A DNA stretch of 64,000 nucleotides from Fragilaria crotonensis (Eukaryota; Bacillariophyta; Fragilariophyceae; Fragilariales; Fragilariaceae), in NCBI GenBank assembly GCA_022925895.1, contig JAKSYS010000006.1, forward strand, positions 62,001-126,000, given 5' to 3'. Positions 42,940 through 52,975 of this stretch are shown one piece after another. The first letter of the stretch is position 1, and each line of letters opens with the position of its first letter. The position numbers and the translations under genes were made by a program. Under the pieces are notes generated by a model that was given only the letters and a program-made list of their open reading frames with translations, did no database searches and was not told the origin of the DNA.

Positions 42940-43797
42940 CATGCTCATAGGTATGACACGTATGCATTTATCATACGATCATACGCTACATGATACGAGC
43001 TGTTCGAATGGACGCGATCCAAGACGCCGTTACGAAGCCGGGAACACTGTTCTCTACTACTAGTATATAGAGTACAATACTGGGTTTTTGGAGGAAGCAG
43101 CACACGTAATCAAATATATTATTTCATTTTATACGTAGTTGTTTATATACACTGTTGCTATACTCTTATACATACTCTGTCTTCCAGTACTCTCTACTGA
43201 TACCAGTACTGAACTGTACGCCGGAATTTTTCGGGGTTACGGGAACCGTATTGAAAAATCGGTGTTTCCCGCAACCCCATTTGCAAAAATACCCCAAAAA
43301 CCCTGCTTATATGGCACAATCGCAAAACAAACTGGCCTGTCCCGTTTGTGAAACCGGGTTCCTTTTTAATTTTCCACAAACGGGCCCGTCCCGTTTGCAA
43401 ATAACCCGGAAGAATTTTTTTCACAAATGGGCCACGCAAATGGGTCACAGCTGGAACAATGACAGCTAAATTTCTTGCTGTTGCCAGACCTTCAGGATAT
43501 CGCTGCATTTCGATCCCTCAACCATGGTCACACAACAGAAAGCGCACCGATAAAGACGAGGATTCGGAGCATCCTTTCCAGCCGGAGCACACAGATTATG
43601 ATGAACAGCAACCAAGCCTGGATGACACAGTCAGCAGCAGCAAACTTCGCGGCTTGAAGCCCAGCAGGTAAGAATTTCATCAAGAACAAGCAACATGTGA
43701 CATTGATTGACAATTGACACTGGAGTCGGTGTACTCGCCCATGTATAGGAGTAGTAAAGGCTGCCTACTAAACATTGATATGAACCTTCTCCTTTGC
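42940..43797. other. Insertion-derived DNA with fold-back motifs
   Basis: It holds repeated GGGGTT.CGGGAACCG words in both orientations (43233-43249 and, inverted, 43262-43277), and several CCCGTTTG / CAAACGGG pairs at 43330-43420. A short exon-like frame at 43459-43669 is followed by GTAAGA but has no partner exon. The segment around 43455-43490 resembles 61990-62030 (GACAGCTA.ATTTCT.G and flanks), suggesting a dispersed repeat. Confidence 0.45.
43232..43277. repeat. Short fold-back (inverted repeat)
   Basis: CGGGGTTACGGGAACCG is followed 13 bases later by CGGTGTTTCCCGCAACCCC, near-complementary arms of about 17 bp. The same word begins the inner part of the 42306 element's ends. Confidence 0.7.
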
Positions 43798-44440
43798 ATT
43801 TCATTAAGCTACTATAATAATAATAATATGACCTAATTATCGGGTTGTCACCATGTTTCGGCCGTGAGGCCGATACTGTGTACCCCGTCCCGGCGAGTTA
43901 CCTCGCGGAGACTTTAGCTATACTGATCATCCCATATCGCCCGTACATTTTTATGTTGTCGTAAAATAAGAAGTAATCAGGGTCTGTCGTGTTCCTTGTG
44001 CTTCCTGCGCCTGTACTGATTTCTTCACTTTCCGTAGCCATCGTCTGCGAGTCGATTTGGGTCCATGTAATATCTTGTCCAGAGGTCGGTCGCAATAATG
44101 GCGGTCATCGAATTTGAGAAGATTTGGATGACTATGATAATATCGCACCTCATTTGCTTCTTCCGATCTTATTTGTTGAAGTTCGTCTTCTTCATTCGAG
44201 TGCAAAGCGGCATTGCGCGCTTCCCAAAGACGATTGAAGTGATCGGAGATGAGCTTTGTGATCTTTCTAATCTCTTGCTCACCGCGATTTTCGTCGCGCT
44301 CTGTTGAGTTGTACATATTCAACGATGCCAGCCTTCGCCACTGTGTGCTCATAAATCCTTTGAGCATCGGTTCCCAACCGATCGTTTGCTGTGATTGTAG
44401 AGCTGCCTAATCGTGGTATGCATATGATTTGGGTAGTCTG

Positions 44441-46045
44441 TTATCTCCGTTGATACGATGTGTCAGGGTGCGTTGACCAATGTCGTATAGCGCCAGTTAT
44501 CAGATATCGTATTGGGTGAGGTTCGGCACTCTGAATACTCCGATCTAGGGAATCGAGGCTGGTGGAATGAGCTGTGTTGGAGGAGCAACGTAGGAAGTGT
44601 GATGTCGTTTCCTCGGTATTCTTACAGCAGGGACATAGCTTAAGGCGGTCATCTTTAATCCTGGCCTGCCGATGTCGTCGATCGCCCAGCGGGAGCTGAC
44701 CGTGAACCAATTTCGTCTGTCGTATTTGTTGAGTTGGCCGGAGACGTTTAAATAAACCTCCAAGTGCCTGTAGGTCAATTTCATTCCATGTCGTATCGCA
44801 CCATGAATGCCGGTCCTGCAGATACTGCCGCAGATGGTAACCGTTTACATGATAACGAATGCTTGCGTCATAATGGCTTGTGATCCGCACCCCGTTGATA
44901 GCAATAGATACGTTCTGTTCTGGTTGATGGTCAACTTTCGGAGTTGACTGTGTGCGGCCTTGCGTTCGGTATCTCGTTGCTAGAAAATCAGCATCGATAT
45001 TCATCCGGACTGGAAATGGGAGCTTATCGTACGATCTTTTTGTGTCTTGATGACTTGGAATCCATACTGGTCTGACTGGGCGTCTGAATTCCCTCAAGAG
45101 TGTCTCAATTAAGGATAATAAATCGGCGTCGTGAGGCATGTGTCTCATTCGAATACGCTGTCTTGCGAATCGATTGACTCGGGAGATAGCCGCTGTGCTG
45201 TCTGCGTACCATCGAAGAGGAGCTTTGTGACGAATGCCCCAAACGCGAGCCAGGGATACTATAAGAAGAAGGGATGATGCTAGACCCCCTAGCTCGCTCC
45301 GAGTGGATGATGACAAATGAGTGGGACCGTCGATAGGTCCAGCTCCTGTGAAGAGTACTGTCTTTCCGGTGGCCAAAACCCACCCATGCGTACCTTTATT
45401 GCCTTTAAGCCCGCCGTCTGTTGCGAGGTGTAATTTCGATCGCGATCTGAAAGCCCTCCATACCTGCACGTCTGTCGCGTGTTGGGACCAATTTGCAAGT
45501 AGGCGGCGTTGCGTCCGTGGGAGCGTCTTGAGGTATGTCGCAAGAGATGGGTGGGCTGTTGGTAATACGTCTTGAGGTTGGCTGATCGTCGGTTGGACCC
45601 CCGTAGATGGAGTTGGAGATGTTTTCCAGAACGGGATGTATCGGAGAAAGGAAGATTGGAGATATCGTTTCCACAACCGACGTTGAGATGAAGATGGATG
45701 TTCCTGTCGGGGCCATCTATTGTCGGGACTCCAGTCGCTCGGCCTTCGCGCATCCAAGTAGTCGAGGTTTATAGCGTTCGCTCTTGATTTGTCTGTCATG
45801 TCGTGTAACGTCGACACTTGTAGATATATACGGACCAAATTTATGTCTCTTTGCTGACCTGGCGAGTATCTCTTGAGGTGTATGGGTTGCATTATGTATT
45901 GGTCGTTGGGGTTTCGGGTATCCACTTGATATGCATCTGTTACAGTTACCGTGATGTTGTGACATGATAGATATTGTCGTAACGATAAGATCCACGAGGG
46001 TGAGATACGGAAGATATATGTTCGGATATTCAAGCAAAGGTTCAC
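44441..46045 (-). pseudogene. LINE RNase H and zinc-knuckle segment
   Basis: Contains a type I RNase H with all acidic positions: LHLATDGGLKGNKGTHGWVL, SSSTRSELGGLASSL, LRWYADSTAAISRV and PVWIPSHQDTKRS followed by NIDADFLA. A zf-RVT-like motif, LCPCCKNTEETTSHFLRCSS, follows. The order RT, RNase H, Cys/His motif is the same as in the second LINE. The segment is open, but its neighbours are in other frames. Confidence 0.87.
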
Positions 46046-46461
46046 CGATTCCAGATTCCAGCTGAGAGTACTGAAGGTTGATACGCATCATGTTACCGAC
46101 TTCGAGTCTGAATACAATGCGTTTCGAAGTGCCTTCAGAGTCTCTATTCCATATTCTGTTCGTAGGTCGTATAAACCCAGGCCTCCCAATTCGATGGGTC
46201 CGTGGCGAACAGATGTAGGAATGGTGCTACTAACATGCATGCGTTGAAGCATGGATTGGACAACCTTGGTTTGGACTTGAGACAGAGCTTCCTCGTCCAC
46301 AGCCAGTGCAGGTAGGCTATATCGCATGGATGGAATGTAGATTGAGCGATGAAAGATCCTTATGTCATTTGCCGTTAAACGTGGTGACTTGATCCGTGTC
46401 GCGTATGCATCTGCCTTACTTCGCAATTTTTCGATGTGGTCCGAAAAGTCTCCCATTGGGT

Positions 46462-47177
46462 TTAGATATACTCCGAGCGTTCTCGTGGATTCGTTGGGAC
46501 TGGTGCGGCGAATTTCATGTCTTTGAGCCATTGCCTTGTCGCAGTGAGATAGATGGATCTGTCGGAGTTATTTGTCGCAATCGAGGTCGACCTTTTCCCA
46601 TTCCATGACAATACATACCACGAACATTTGGACAGGTTTAATCGTCCTCCAGATAAAAACAAAAGATGTTCCCATGTTTGTGCGATGTGCTCTAGTCTAT
46701 GAATCATTTGATGCAAGTCGAGTTCTCCCACAGTTGTGAACCCAAGTGACGTGTCATCAACGAACGCGTCTACTAGTCTTGAATGGACTCGAGTCCCTGA
46801 GAGAGGACTGAAGTTCATACGATCCGGGATAATGCGATCCAAAGTGTTGAGCATGATTACGATCAAACTCAGCCAGACTGATGGTGATGCACCGCTTCCC
46901 TGACCTGTTCCAAAAAGAGGAGCAAATTCTGTACCGTGATAGTTGTCGCTTGATACGCCATGTATTGTCTTGACAGTGTATTTCATGAACTTAAGCGCGT
47001 CTGAGTGTAATCTGACTGCATTTTCCGGCATTCCACATCTTCGAGCTGCTAGCATGCCCAATGCTACTATGATTCTGTCATAGCATGATGATGCGTCATT
47101 GTCGAACCGTGCTAGATCATGGCGCAAGATGCGACACAGATCCATTGTGAGGTGGGTTAGCAAAATTGGATCCATTG
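46462..47177 (-). pseudogene. LINE reverse transcriptase fragment
   Basis: Carries the central RT motifs: DNDASSCYDRIIVALGMLA (motif A, catalytic Asp), FGTGQGSGASPSVWLSL (motif B) and LVDAFVDDTSLGF (motif C, catalytic DD). GGRLNLSKCSWYV corresponds to the thumb-proximal region. The upstream fingers are missing because of 5' truncation. The following part of the polyprotein continues in a different frame from about 46530. Confidence 0.88.
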
Positions 47178-47530
47178 ATTTCATTAAGCTACTAGCTACT
47201 TTGGCAATCCTGTCTCCTGCTTGAACAAGACAACACGGCTTCTTGAGTAGTCAAGCTGCAAGTTGATATCATGGTGGCTGATACAATCGAGGTTTGTTGC
47301 TGCTTTTTTATTTTAGAAGAGTCACGGCGTGGTATACATATACGCAGGGGTGTTTAATTAAGGCGATCCGGCCGGCGCGCCTTCTGACGCCTTAATTAGT
47401 GGATTAAGGCGCGAAATTTGGGTCCATAGAAGGCGCAGCGGAAGGCGCAGGTAGGTTTCTACTGGGCTACAGTACTACGGAAACGATTGACAGTACAGTG
47501 TACAGTGTATACTGTAGTACTGTGTACATT

Positions 47531-50500
47531 CTCGGGGTCGCACCCGTTTGGATTACGCACTCGCGACCGCTCATGTAGCAGAATCATTGTCGCAAGCAGG
47601 TTATGAACCGTTCAACTCAAAATTTCCATCCGATCACAGAGCATATTTCCTGGATTTTAATACGGCGAGGTTATTTGGTGCGGATACTCAACAGCTTGGT
47701 AAGCATTCCGAGCGTATTTTACGCTCAATAATGTTGCTCAAACTACTCAGTATATCAAACTGAAGTATGATATGCTTTTGGCACACAACGCTTTTGACAG
47801 AGGACATCGACTGACGCTACCAGGGGAGAAACATGAGTTTGCCGAACGACTCGATCGAGATGTACTCGCAGCAAGTCTTGCTTCTGAACGAAAGTTAAAA
47901 ACCTTCGGTGAGCCAGCGTGGTCGGTAGCATTAGACAAAGCGCGAAAGACTGTGACCATGTTAACCAAATGTTTATCCATGGCACGTACCGGCTTGGATA
48001 TCACAAGTTTCCTTCACTCATCGACACAAGCTGAATGGGACACCCCATTTATCATCCCCACAACTATTCGCGAATGCTCCATCCAACTGCGTGCAGCCAA
48101 GCAACGCGTGAACGACATAGTGAAGAGCAGTTTTCCCCAACGGGATAAAGAAAGGAGAGAATTGATCAAAGTCTTGTCTGCGTCACCCCACAAGTCGGAT
48201 AAAGCGCAAGGTATAACACTTCGGAAACTGCAAAAAGCGGAGGATATAAAACAACTGTTTAGGAAGTTGCGAGCACTCCAGGTTGACGAGAGACAAGGAG
48301 TTACAAGGATAGAAATACCGCTTCACCCTGGTACCGATCCGAAAGCTTGCACGCAATGGCGTCAAATCGACGTCCCCACCGAAGTCCTTCACAAATTACA
48401 AAAGCGTAATCAAACACACTTTGGGCAAGCACAGGGGTCTCCGTTTACGGTCGACCCGTTGAATTCTCAACTCGGTTTTTGCGGGGATGGTACCAGTGCG
48501 GAAGACATATTGCGAGGGACGTACGACGCCACGGAACTTGACGATAACGTGGCGTTCCTTATACAGCATTTGCAACAGTCGGAGGAAATGGCGGCAATCG
48601 AATCCTATCCCACCATCACGGAACAAGAATACGTGGCCAAATTAAGAGTATGGACAGAATCAACGTCAACATCCCCGTCAGGTTTACATCTCGGACACTA
48701 TAAAGCACTCATATCACGACACGCTTACTCCAATATCGAGGATGGAACGCCAGAAGACGAAGCAAAGAAAGACGAATGGAACCACATGCAGGGAAGGTTG
48801 TTGACCCTCCATGTTGATATGTTAAATTATGCCTTGGAAAGGGGATATGGGTATCAGCGGTGGCGCACTGTTTTTAACACAATCCTTTTCAAAGATGCTG
48901 ACAATGTCCGCATCCATAGAACACGAGTCATCCATATATACGAAGCAGATTATAATTTGATGCTGGGAATTAAGTGGAGAATGGCGTTATATCAAGCGGA
49001 GGCATTACGCGAGCTAAATGATGGTCAATACGGATCACGCCCAAGACGAAATGCAGTCGATCCGGTATTTATCGAAGAACTCCAGTTTGAAATTTCAAGA
49101 GCATCACGAAAAATGCTTGTCCAAACCAACTATGATGCAACGTCATGTTATGACAGAATTATTCCGAATGTGGCTATGATAGTTAGCAGGAAGTACGGCG
49201 TCCCAAAAGTCATTACTCAATCAAATGCACGCACATTGGAAAAGGCTGAGTATCGCATTCGAACGGAATTAGGAGTCTCGGAAACAGGCTATTCACATTC
49301 AGACGAACAACCGATATATGGCACAGGTCAAGGAAGCGGGAATTCACCGATGATATGGTGTTTCCTATCAAGTACCCTTTTTGATTGCTACGATGAACTA
49401 GCGTTCTCAGCAACATATTGCCATCCCGATCGCTCTCACAAAATGAACCTCGGCATGGTCGGTTTTGTGGACGACAGCAATGGTCAGACGAATGACTTCA
49501 TGCAAACCGAATCTGCTCTGACGCTTCCCACTACCTTACATAAGCTCCGACATAATGCACAAGTTTGGTCAAATCTCCTGGGAGCCAGCGGCGGTGCCTT
49601 GGAATTATCAAAGTGCTCGTGCCACCTGTTGGACTGGAAATTTGGGGAACACGGCGACCCCGTTATGGTTAATACGCGACCCCCTGCACAGCAACCTATC
49701 GAAGTCACGGACCCCTTAACTCACGTCGCGCACGTTTTAACTTTCCTTTCGCCATACACTGCTCACAAAACACTTGGACATCACAAGGAACCGGCTGGAA
49801 CACAGCGCGAACAGTTTCAGAAACTTCGGCAGAAGAGCGACCAGAAAACAGAGTTCATATGGAAATGTCATCTCACTCCAAAAGAAGCATGGACGTATTA
49901 CTACGCATGCTATCTTCCCAGCATTGGCTACCCGCTGGCATGTTCATCGCTTACTTTTGCTCAACTCGACCGAGTTCAAAGAACGGCGATGCGGATTATC
50001 GTTGCTCGGTGCGGATTTAATCGCAACACGAAACGTGAGATAGTGTACGGGCCTATGGCGTATGGAGGAGCGAATTTCCGACATCTATACATGCATCAAG
50101 GCGTCGGCCAAATAACTACGTTCATGAAGCATTGGCGGCAGCCGAACACCATACCAGGCAAACTCCTACGCTGTACTGTGGCATGGACACAAATGACAGC
50201 GGGAACATCATATTCTATTCTCCAACGAGTATATGAAGATCTCCCACATCTCGAGTCACGATGGTTAACATCGATGCGAACCTTCATGGCAGACATCAAT
50301 GCGACAATAGAACTAGATGACACCGGGGTACCGACAGTTCAACGCCAAGCCGACACATATATCATGGATCAGATCTTGGAGAGCAACAAGTTTACAGCAG
50401 CTCAGATACGTCGTCTTAATTATTGCCGCTTATACCTTCAGGCGATAACAATCTCGGATTTGACCGAAGCTACAGGCACTACGCTCGATCTAACCAAACT

Positions 50501-52733
50501 TGCCGGAAACCCGTCTATACAGAGCAGTACAACGACGTGGCTTCGCGTCAACCAAGATAGACCATCTGAGGCTGAATGGTCCCTTTGGAGAAAGGCGAAC
50601 AGATTATGGAGCACGTCTAGCGGCCGACTCCTCACACCGCTCGGCTCATGGTTGAACCCGAGATCGAGGCAACGCCAACAGCACTTTGCATACCTTCGCA
50701 AACGCAGGCTTTACATCCGAGTTGACTCGGACATTTACCAAGTCTGTACTCCAACGCAACGTTTAGGAGAGTATCGACTTCACCCTCGCCAGCGGCGATT
50801 CCGTCAGATCAAGGACGACGCGTGTAGTCCGATTGACGTTACAGCATCTGTCCACAACCCTGACTATTGGATCAGGAACCAAGTCGTTCATCCCATCATG
50901 CCTATAGCTCCGACAATAAACCAGCGAGTAACAACGTTTCCTCTTTACGTGAACACATTGGAGCCATGGGAAATCGATGTCCTTCGGATGACGACAATGC
51001 ACGTCGATCCAAACGCACTGTGTGAAGCACTCTCTCATGGTCTCCGAGCCGCATCCGATGGCTCGGTCCGATTTTTGACACAAGGAGCATATGGATGGGT
51101 GCTTTGCACGGATCAAGGCGTCCAAGCAGCGACAGGGATGGGGCCTGCCCGAGGCCCGCGCCCGTCATCATACCGAGCTGAAGCATACGGATTGCTTTCC
51201 ATTTTGCGTTTTCTTATTCGGATTGCAGAATTCACGGGGACGATCGACCCATGGAACGGAACCCTCGCGACCGATAGCCAAAGCGTACTTAAAACTCTCG
51301 GAGGCGGTGACAAAAAGTTTTTGGCATTGGATGAGCCGGTGAGGATTGACGGCACCACTGTGGTTCTCGATGTCCTTTGCCCTGATTGGGACATTCTCAT
51401 CGAAATCCAACACGCCCTGGAGCAACTACCCGGGTTATGTCTCAAATACATCAAAGGTCATCAGGATGATAAACTCCCATATGAGCGCCTTCCGTTGTTA
51501 GCACGTTTGAATGTCGACGCCGATGCATTAGCAAGCCAATTTCAAGACAACCATGGACAAGACCGACCAATAGCACTTCTCACGTCACGAGCCCGCGTCC
51601 AGATCCATTTAATTGACGGCACAGTCACCTCCTCTCTCGCGGCAACTCTACGACACGCCTACTGTGGCCCCCCACTTTTGGAATACATACGAATCCGTAA
51701 CAAATGGTCCGAGGCCACCATCGCTTCAATCAACTGGCAGGCACATGGGAGCGCGCTTCGGAAACAAATTTCGCGCCGTCGACACTATGTGAAACTCGTC
51801 CATGACATCTTACCCACCCACAGCCAGGCAAACCGAATGGATAAGGGAAAACGCACTTGCCCGAGTTGTGCGTCCCTTCATGAAGATCGTGATCACATCC
51901 TACGATGTCCATCAGCAGAGCGGAACAAATGGCGTCATAAATTGCTCACGACATTAACCAACGTCTGCATCACCCATCATACTTACGGACCATTACAAGA
52001 TCTGCTTCTTGAGGCTGTCCGGCAGTGGCTTTATCCTGGGCCGGTATCGCACGATACCTTTCCTCACGGGGTCAATTATGCACTGGAACTTCAACCTTTG
52101 ATCGATGCTCAAACACGAATTGGTTGGAGACAACTGTTTAATGGCCGATTCTGTCAGCAGTGGGCCGATATTCAGAACACGCATTTGTATCATATTCGAC
52201 ACCAATTACCGACCACGAACAACTCCGGTCAAAAATGGCAGGTAGCGATCATTACTGTTTTGTGGGAAGAATGGCACAACTTATGGGTCATGCGGAATGC
52301 AGACGTTCATGGGAAAGATGAAGCAACACGAGCGTTAGCGGAGAAGCGAGAGAAGTGACCCGAAAATTAGCATCGATATATGATCAGCGGAATCACATGG
52401 AACCAAGTGCCCAGGCACTCCTGTTTCCGGACATCCGCACTCACTTGCAACAACCCTCTTGGGTCATTCAAACTTGGTTAACAATCAAGGGTCCAACATT
52501 CATCCAAAGTCTACGCAATGTGAAAACAAAAGCCATCCAAAATGTACGTTCAATTCGGGAGTATTATGCTCCGGCACAAGGATGAGGTATCCTCCGGGTA
52601 CCCACTGGTTCAGTACGAGATAATCCAGGTTGGACGTACACCTAAGGGTGCTATGATATGTCTAACCGTGTGGGTCGAGCGTTCCTCAGTCATGGTCGCA
52701 GCGGCAGCACGTAAAATAGATGTTAGGTTTTTT
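47531..52733 (+). mobile_element. 5'-truncated LINE (endonuclease remnant-RT-RNase H), 18-bp TSD
   Basis: 5,203 bp on the plus strand, flanked by the 18-bp duplication TGTAGTACTGTGTACATT (47513-47530 and 52734-52751). The left end begins inside an APE-type endonuclease domain: LDYALATAHVAESLSQAGYE followed by KFPSDHRAYFLDF, whose SDH is the last catalytic motif. The main coding frame (47772-52358) follows one base out of phase near 47730. A second slip near 52355 separates the last 76 residues (52355-52585). Each fits a single lost base, so this is a very young copy. The 3' end is a T-run after about 150 bp of untranslated sequence, with no poly(A). Confidence 0.92.
47772..52358 (+). CDS. LINE polyprotein: reverse transcriptase and RNase H
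   Basis: An open frame of 1,528 codons. The linker holds basic helical sequence. RT spans about residues 320-640: HVDMLNYALERGYGYQRWRT, ALRELNDGQYGSRPRRNAVD, QTNYDATSCYDRIIPNVAMI (motif A), IYGTGQGSGNSPMIWCFLSS (motif B), MVGFVDDSNGQTN (motif C, about 49463) and GGALELSKCSCHLLDW. The RNase H domain is at about 1090-1260: GLRAASDGSVRFLTQGAYGW, PSSYRAEAYGLLSILRF, TLATDSQSVLKTL and YIKGHQDD with LNVDADALA. A CPSCASLHEDRDHILRCP zinc motif follows at about 1365. All catalytic acids of RT and RNase H are present. The endonuclease is truncated, so this copy cannot retrotranspose alone. Confidence 0.92.
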   Translation: MLLAHNAFDRGHRLTLPGEKHEFAERLDRDVLAASLASERKLKTFGEPAWSVALDKARKTVTMLTKCLSMARTGLDITSFLHSSTQAEWDTPFIIPTTIRECSIQLRAAKQRVNDIVKSSFPQRDKERRELIKVLSASPHKSDKAQGITLRKLQKAEDIKQLFRKLRALQVDERQGVTRIEIPLHPGTDPKACTQWRQIDVPTEVLHKLQKRNQTHFGQAQGSPFTVDPLNSQLGFCGDGTSAEDILRGTYDATELDDNVAFLIQHLQQSEEMAAIESYPTITEQEYVAKLRVWTESTSTSPSGLHLGHYKALISRHAYSNIEDGTPEDEAKKDEWNHMQGRLLTLHVDMLNYALERGYGYQRWRTVFNTILFKDADNVRIHRTRVIHIYEADYNLMLGIKWRMALYQAEALRELNDGQYGSRPRRNAVDPVFIEELQFEISRASRKMLVQTNYDATSCYDRIIPNVAMIVSRKYGVPKVITQSNARTLEKAEYRIRTELGVSETGYSHSDEQPIYGTGQGSGNSPMIWCFLSSTLFDCYDELAFSATYCHPDRSHKMNLGMVGFVDDSNGQTNDFMQTESALTLPTTLHKLRHNAQVWSNLLGASGGALELSKCSCHLLDWKFGEHGDPVMVNTRPPAQQPIEVTDPLTHVAHVLTFLSPYTAHKTLGHHKEPAGTQREQFQKLRQKSDQKTEFIWKCHLTPKEAWTYYYACYLPSIGYPLACSSLTFAQLDRVQRTAMRIIVARCGFNRNTKREIVYGPMAYGGANFRHLYMHQGVGQITTFMKHWRQPNTIPGKLLRCTVAWTQMTAGTSYSILQRVYEDLPHLESRWLTSMRTFMADINATIELDDTGVPTVQRQADTYIMDQILESNKFTAAQIRRLNYCRLYLQAITISDLTEATGTTLDLTKLAGNPSIQSSTTTWLRVNQDRPSEAEWSLWRKANRLWSTSSGRLLTPLGSWLNPRSRQRQQHFAYLRKRRLYIRVDSDIYQVCTPTQRLGEYRLHPRQRRFRQIKDDACSPIDVTASVHNPDYWIRNQVVHPIMPIAPTINQRVTTFPLYVNTLEPWEIDVLRMTTMHVDPNALCEALSHGLRAASDGSVRFLTQGAYGWVLCTDQGVQAATGMGPARGPRPSSYRAEAYGLLSILRFLIRIAEFTGTIDPWNGTLATDSQSVLKTLGGGDKKFLALDEPVRIDGTTVVLDVLCPDWDILIEIQHALEQLPGLCLKYIKGHQDDKLPYERLPLLARLNVDADALASQFQDNHGQDRPIALLTSRARVQIHLIDGTVTSSLAATLRHAYCGPPLLEYIRIRNKWSEATIASINWQAHGSALRKQISRRRHYVKLVHDILPTHSQANRMDKGKRTCPSCASLHEDRDHILRCPSAERNKWRHKLLTTLTNVCITHHTYGPLQDLLLEAVRQWLYPGPVSHDTFPHGVNYALELQPLIDAQTRIGWRQLFNGRFCQQWADIQNTHLYHIRHQLPTTNNSGQKWQVAIITVLWEEWHNLWVMRNADVHGKDEATRALAEKREK

Positions 52734-52975
52734 TGTAGTACTGTGTACATTAGAGAGGGTGGTTTCTCTAGTAAGATATTCACGTACAGTGTGTACGGTA
52801 GTATGTTAACTGTGTAGAAGCTACTCTAGTATGAAAGTCACGTATGATGACAACGGTAGTATGTTAACAGCGTAGATTGTACGTGCCTTTCAGAAGGCGC
52901 GATTTTGAGGTCTTGAGAAGGCGATCCAGCTGTTGTGCCAGGCAGGCGCCTTAATTAAACACCCCTGCATATACG

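Larger units (their letters stand above)
43815..47177 (-). mobile_element. 5'-truncated LINE retrotransposon (RT + RNase H), 17-bp TSD
   Basis: Minus-strand non-LTR element of 3,363 bp. The 17-bp duplication ATTTCATTAAGCTACTA flanks it exactly (43798-43814 and 47178-47194). The 3' end is an ATT-repeat tail (43815-43830), as in several LINE clades. The 5' end lies inside the reverse transcriptase domain, so the endonuclease and the start of RT were never copied, typical of aborted target-primed reverse transcription. Downstream of RT are an RNase H domain and a Cys/His motif, then a terminal basic domain (43951-44367). The reading frame is split into four pieces, so this copy is dead. It is related to the LINE at 47531-52733. 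Confidence 0.93.
47345..52967. mobile_element. hAT-type MITE (about 400 bp) interrupted by a LINE
   Basis: The ends are perfect 21-bp inverted repeats starting CAGGGGTGTTTAATTAAG, the classic hAT terminus. The 8-bp target duplication CATATACG flanks them exactly (47337-47344 and 52968-52975). Removing the nested LINE with one copy of its duplication leaves 47345-47530 plus 52752-52967, a MITE of 402 bp. Its subterminal DNA repeats AAGGCG / CGCCTT at least four times on each side, as expected for hAT transposase contacts. It has no coding sequence of its own. Order of events: hAT insertion, then LINE insertion into it. Confidence 0.93.

Noticed and set aside
43459-43673. Host exon with a GTAAGA donor
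   Set aside because: The short frame has no upstream promoter context and no partner exon downstream before the LINE. The region resembles another intergenic repeat near 62 kb.
49300-49480. Group II intron or viral reverse transcriptase
   Set aside because: The RT is followed by RNase H and a Cys/His motif and preceded by an APE endonuclease remnant, with 18-bp target duplications and no LTRs. That is a LINE.
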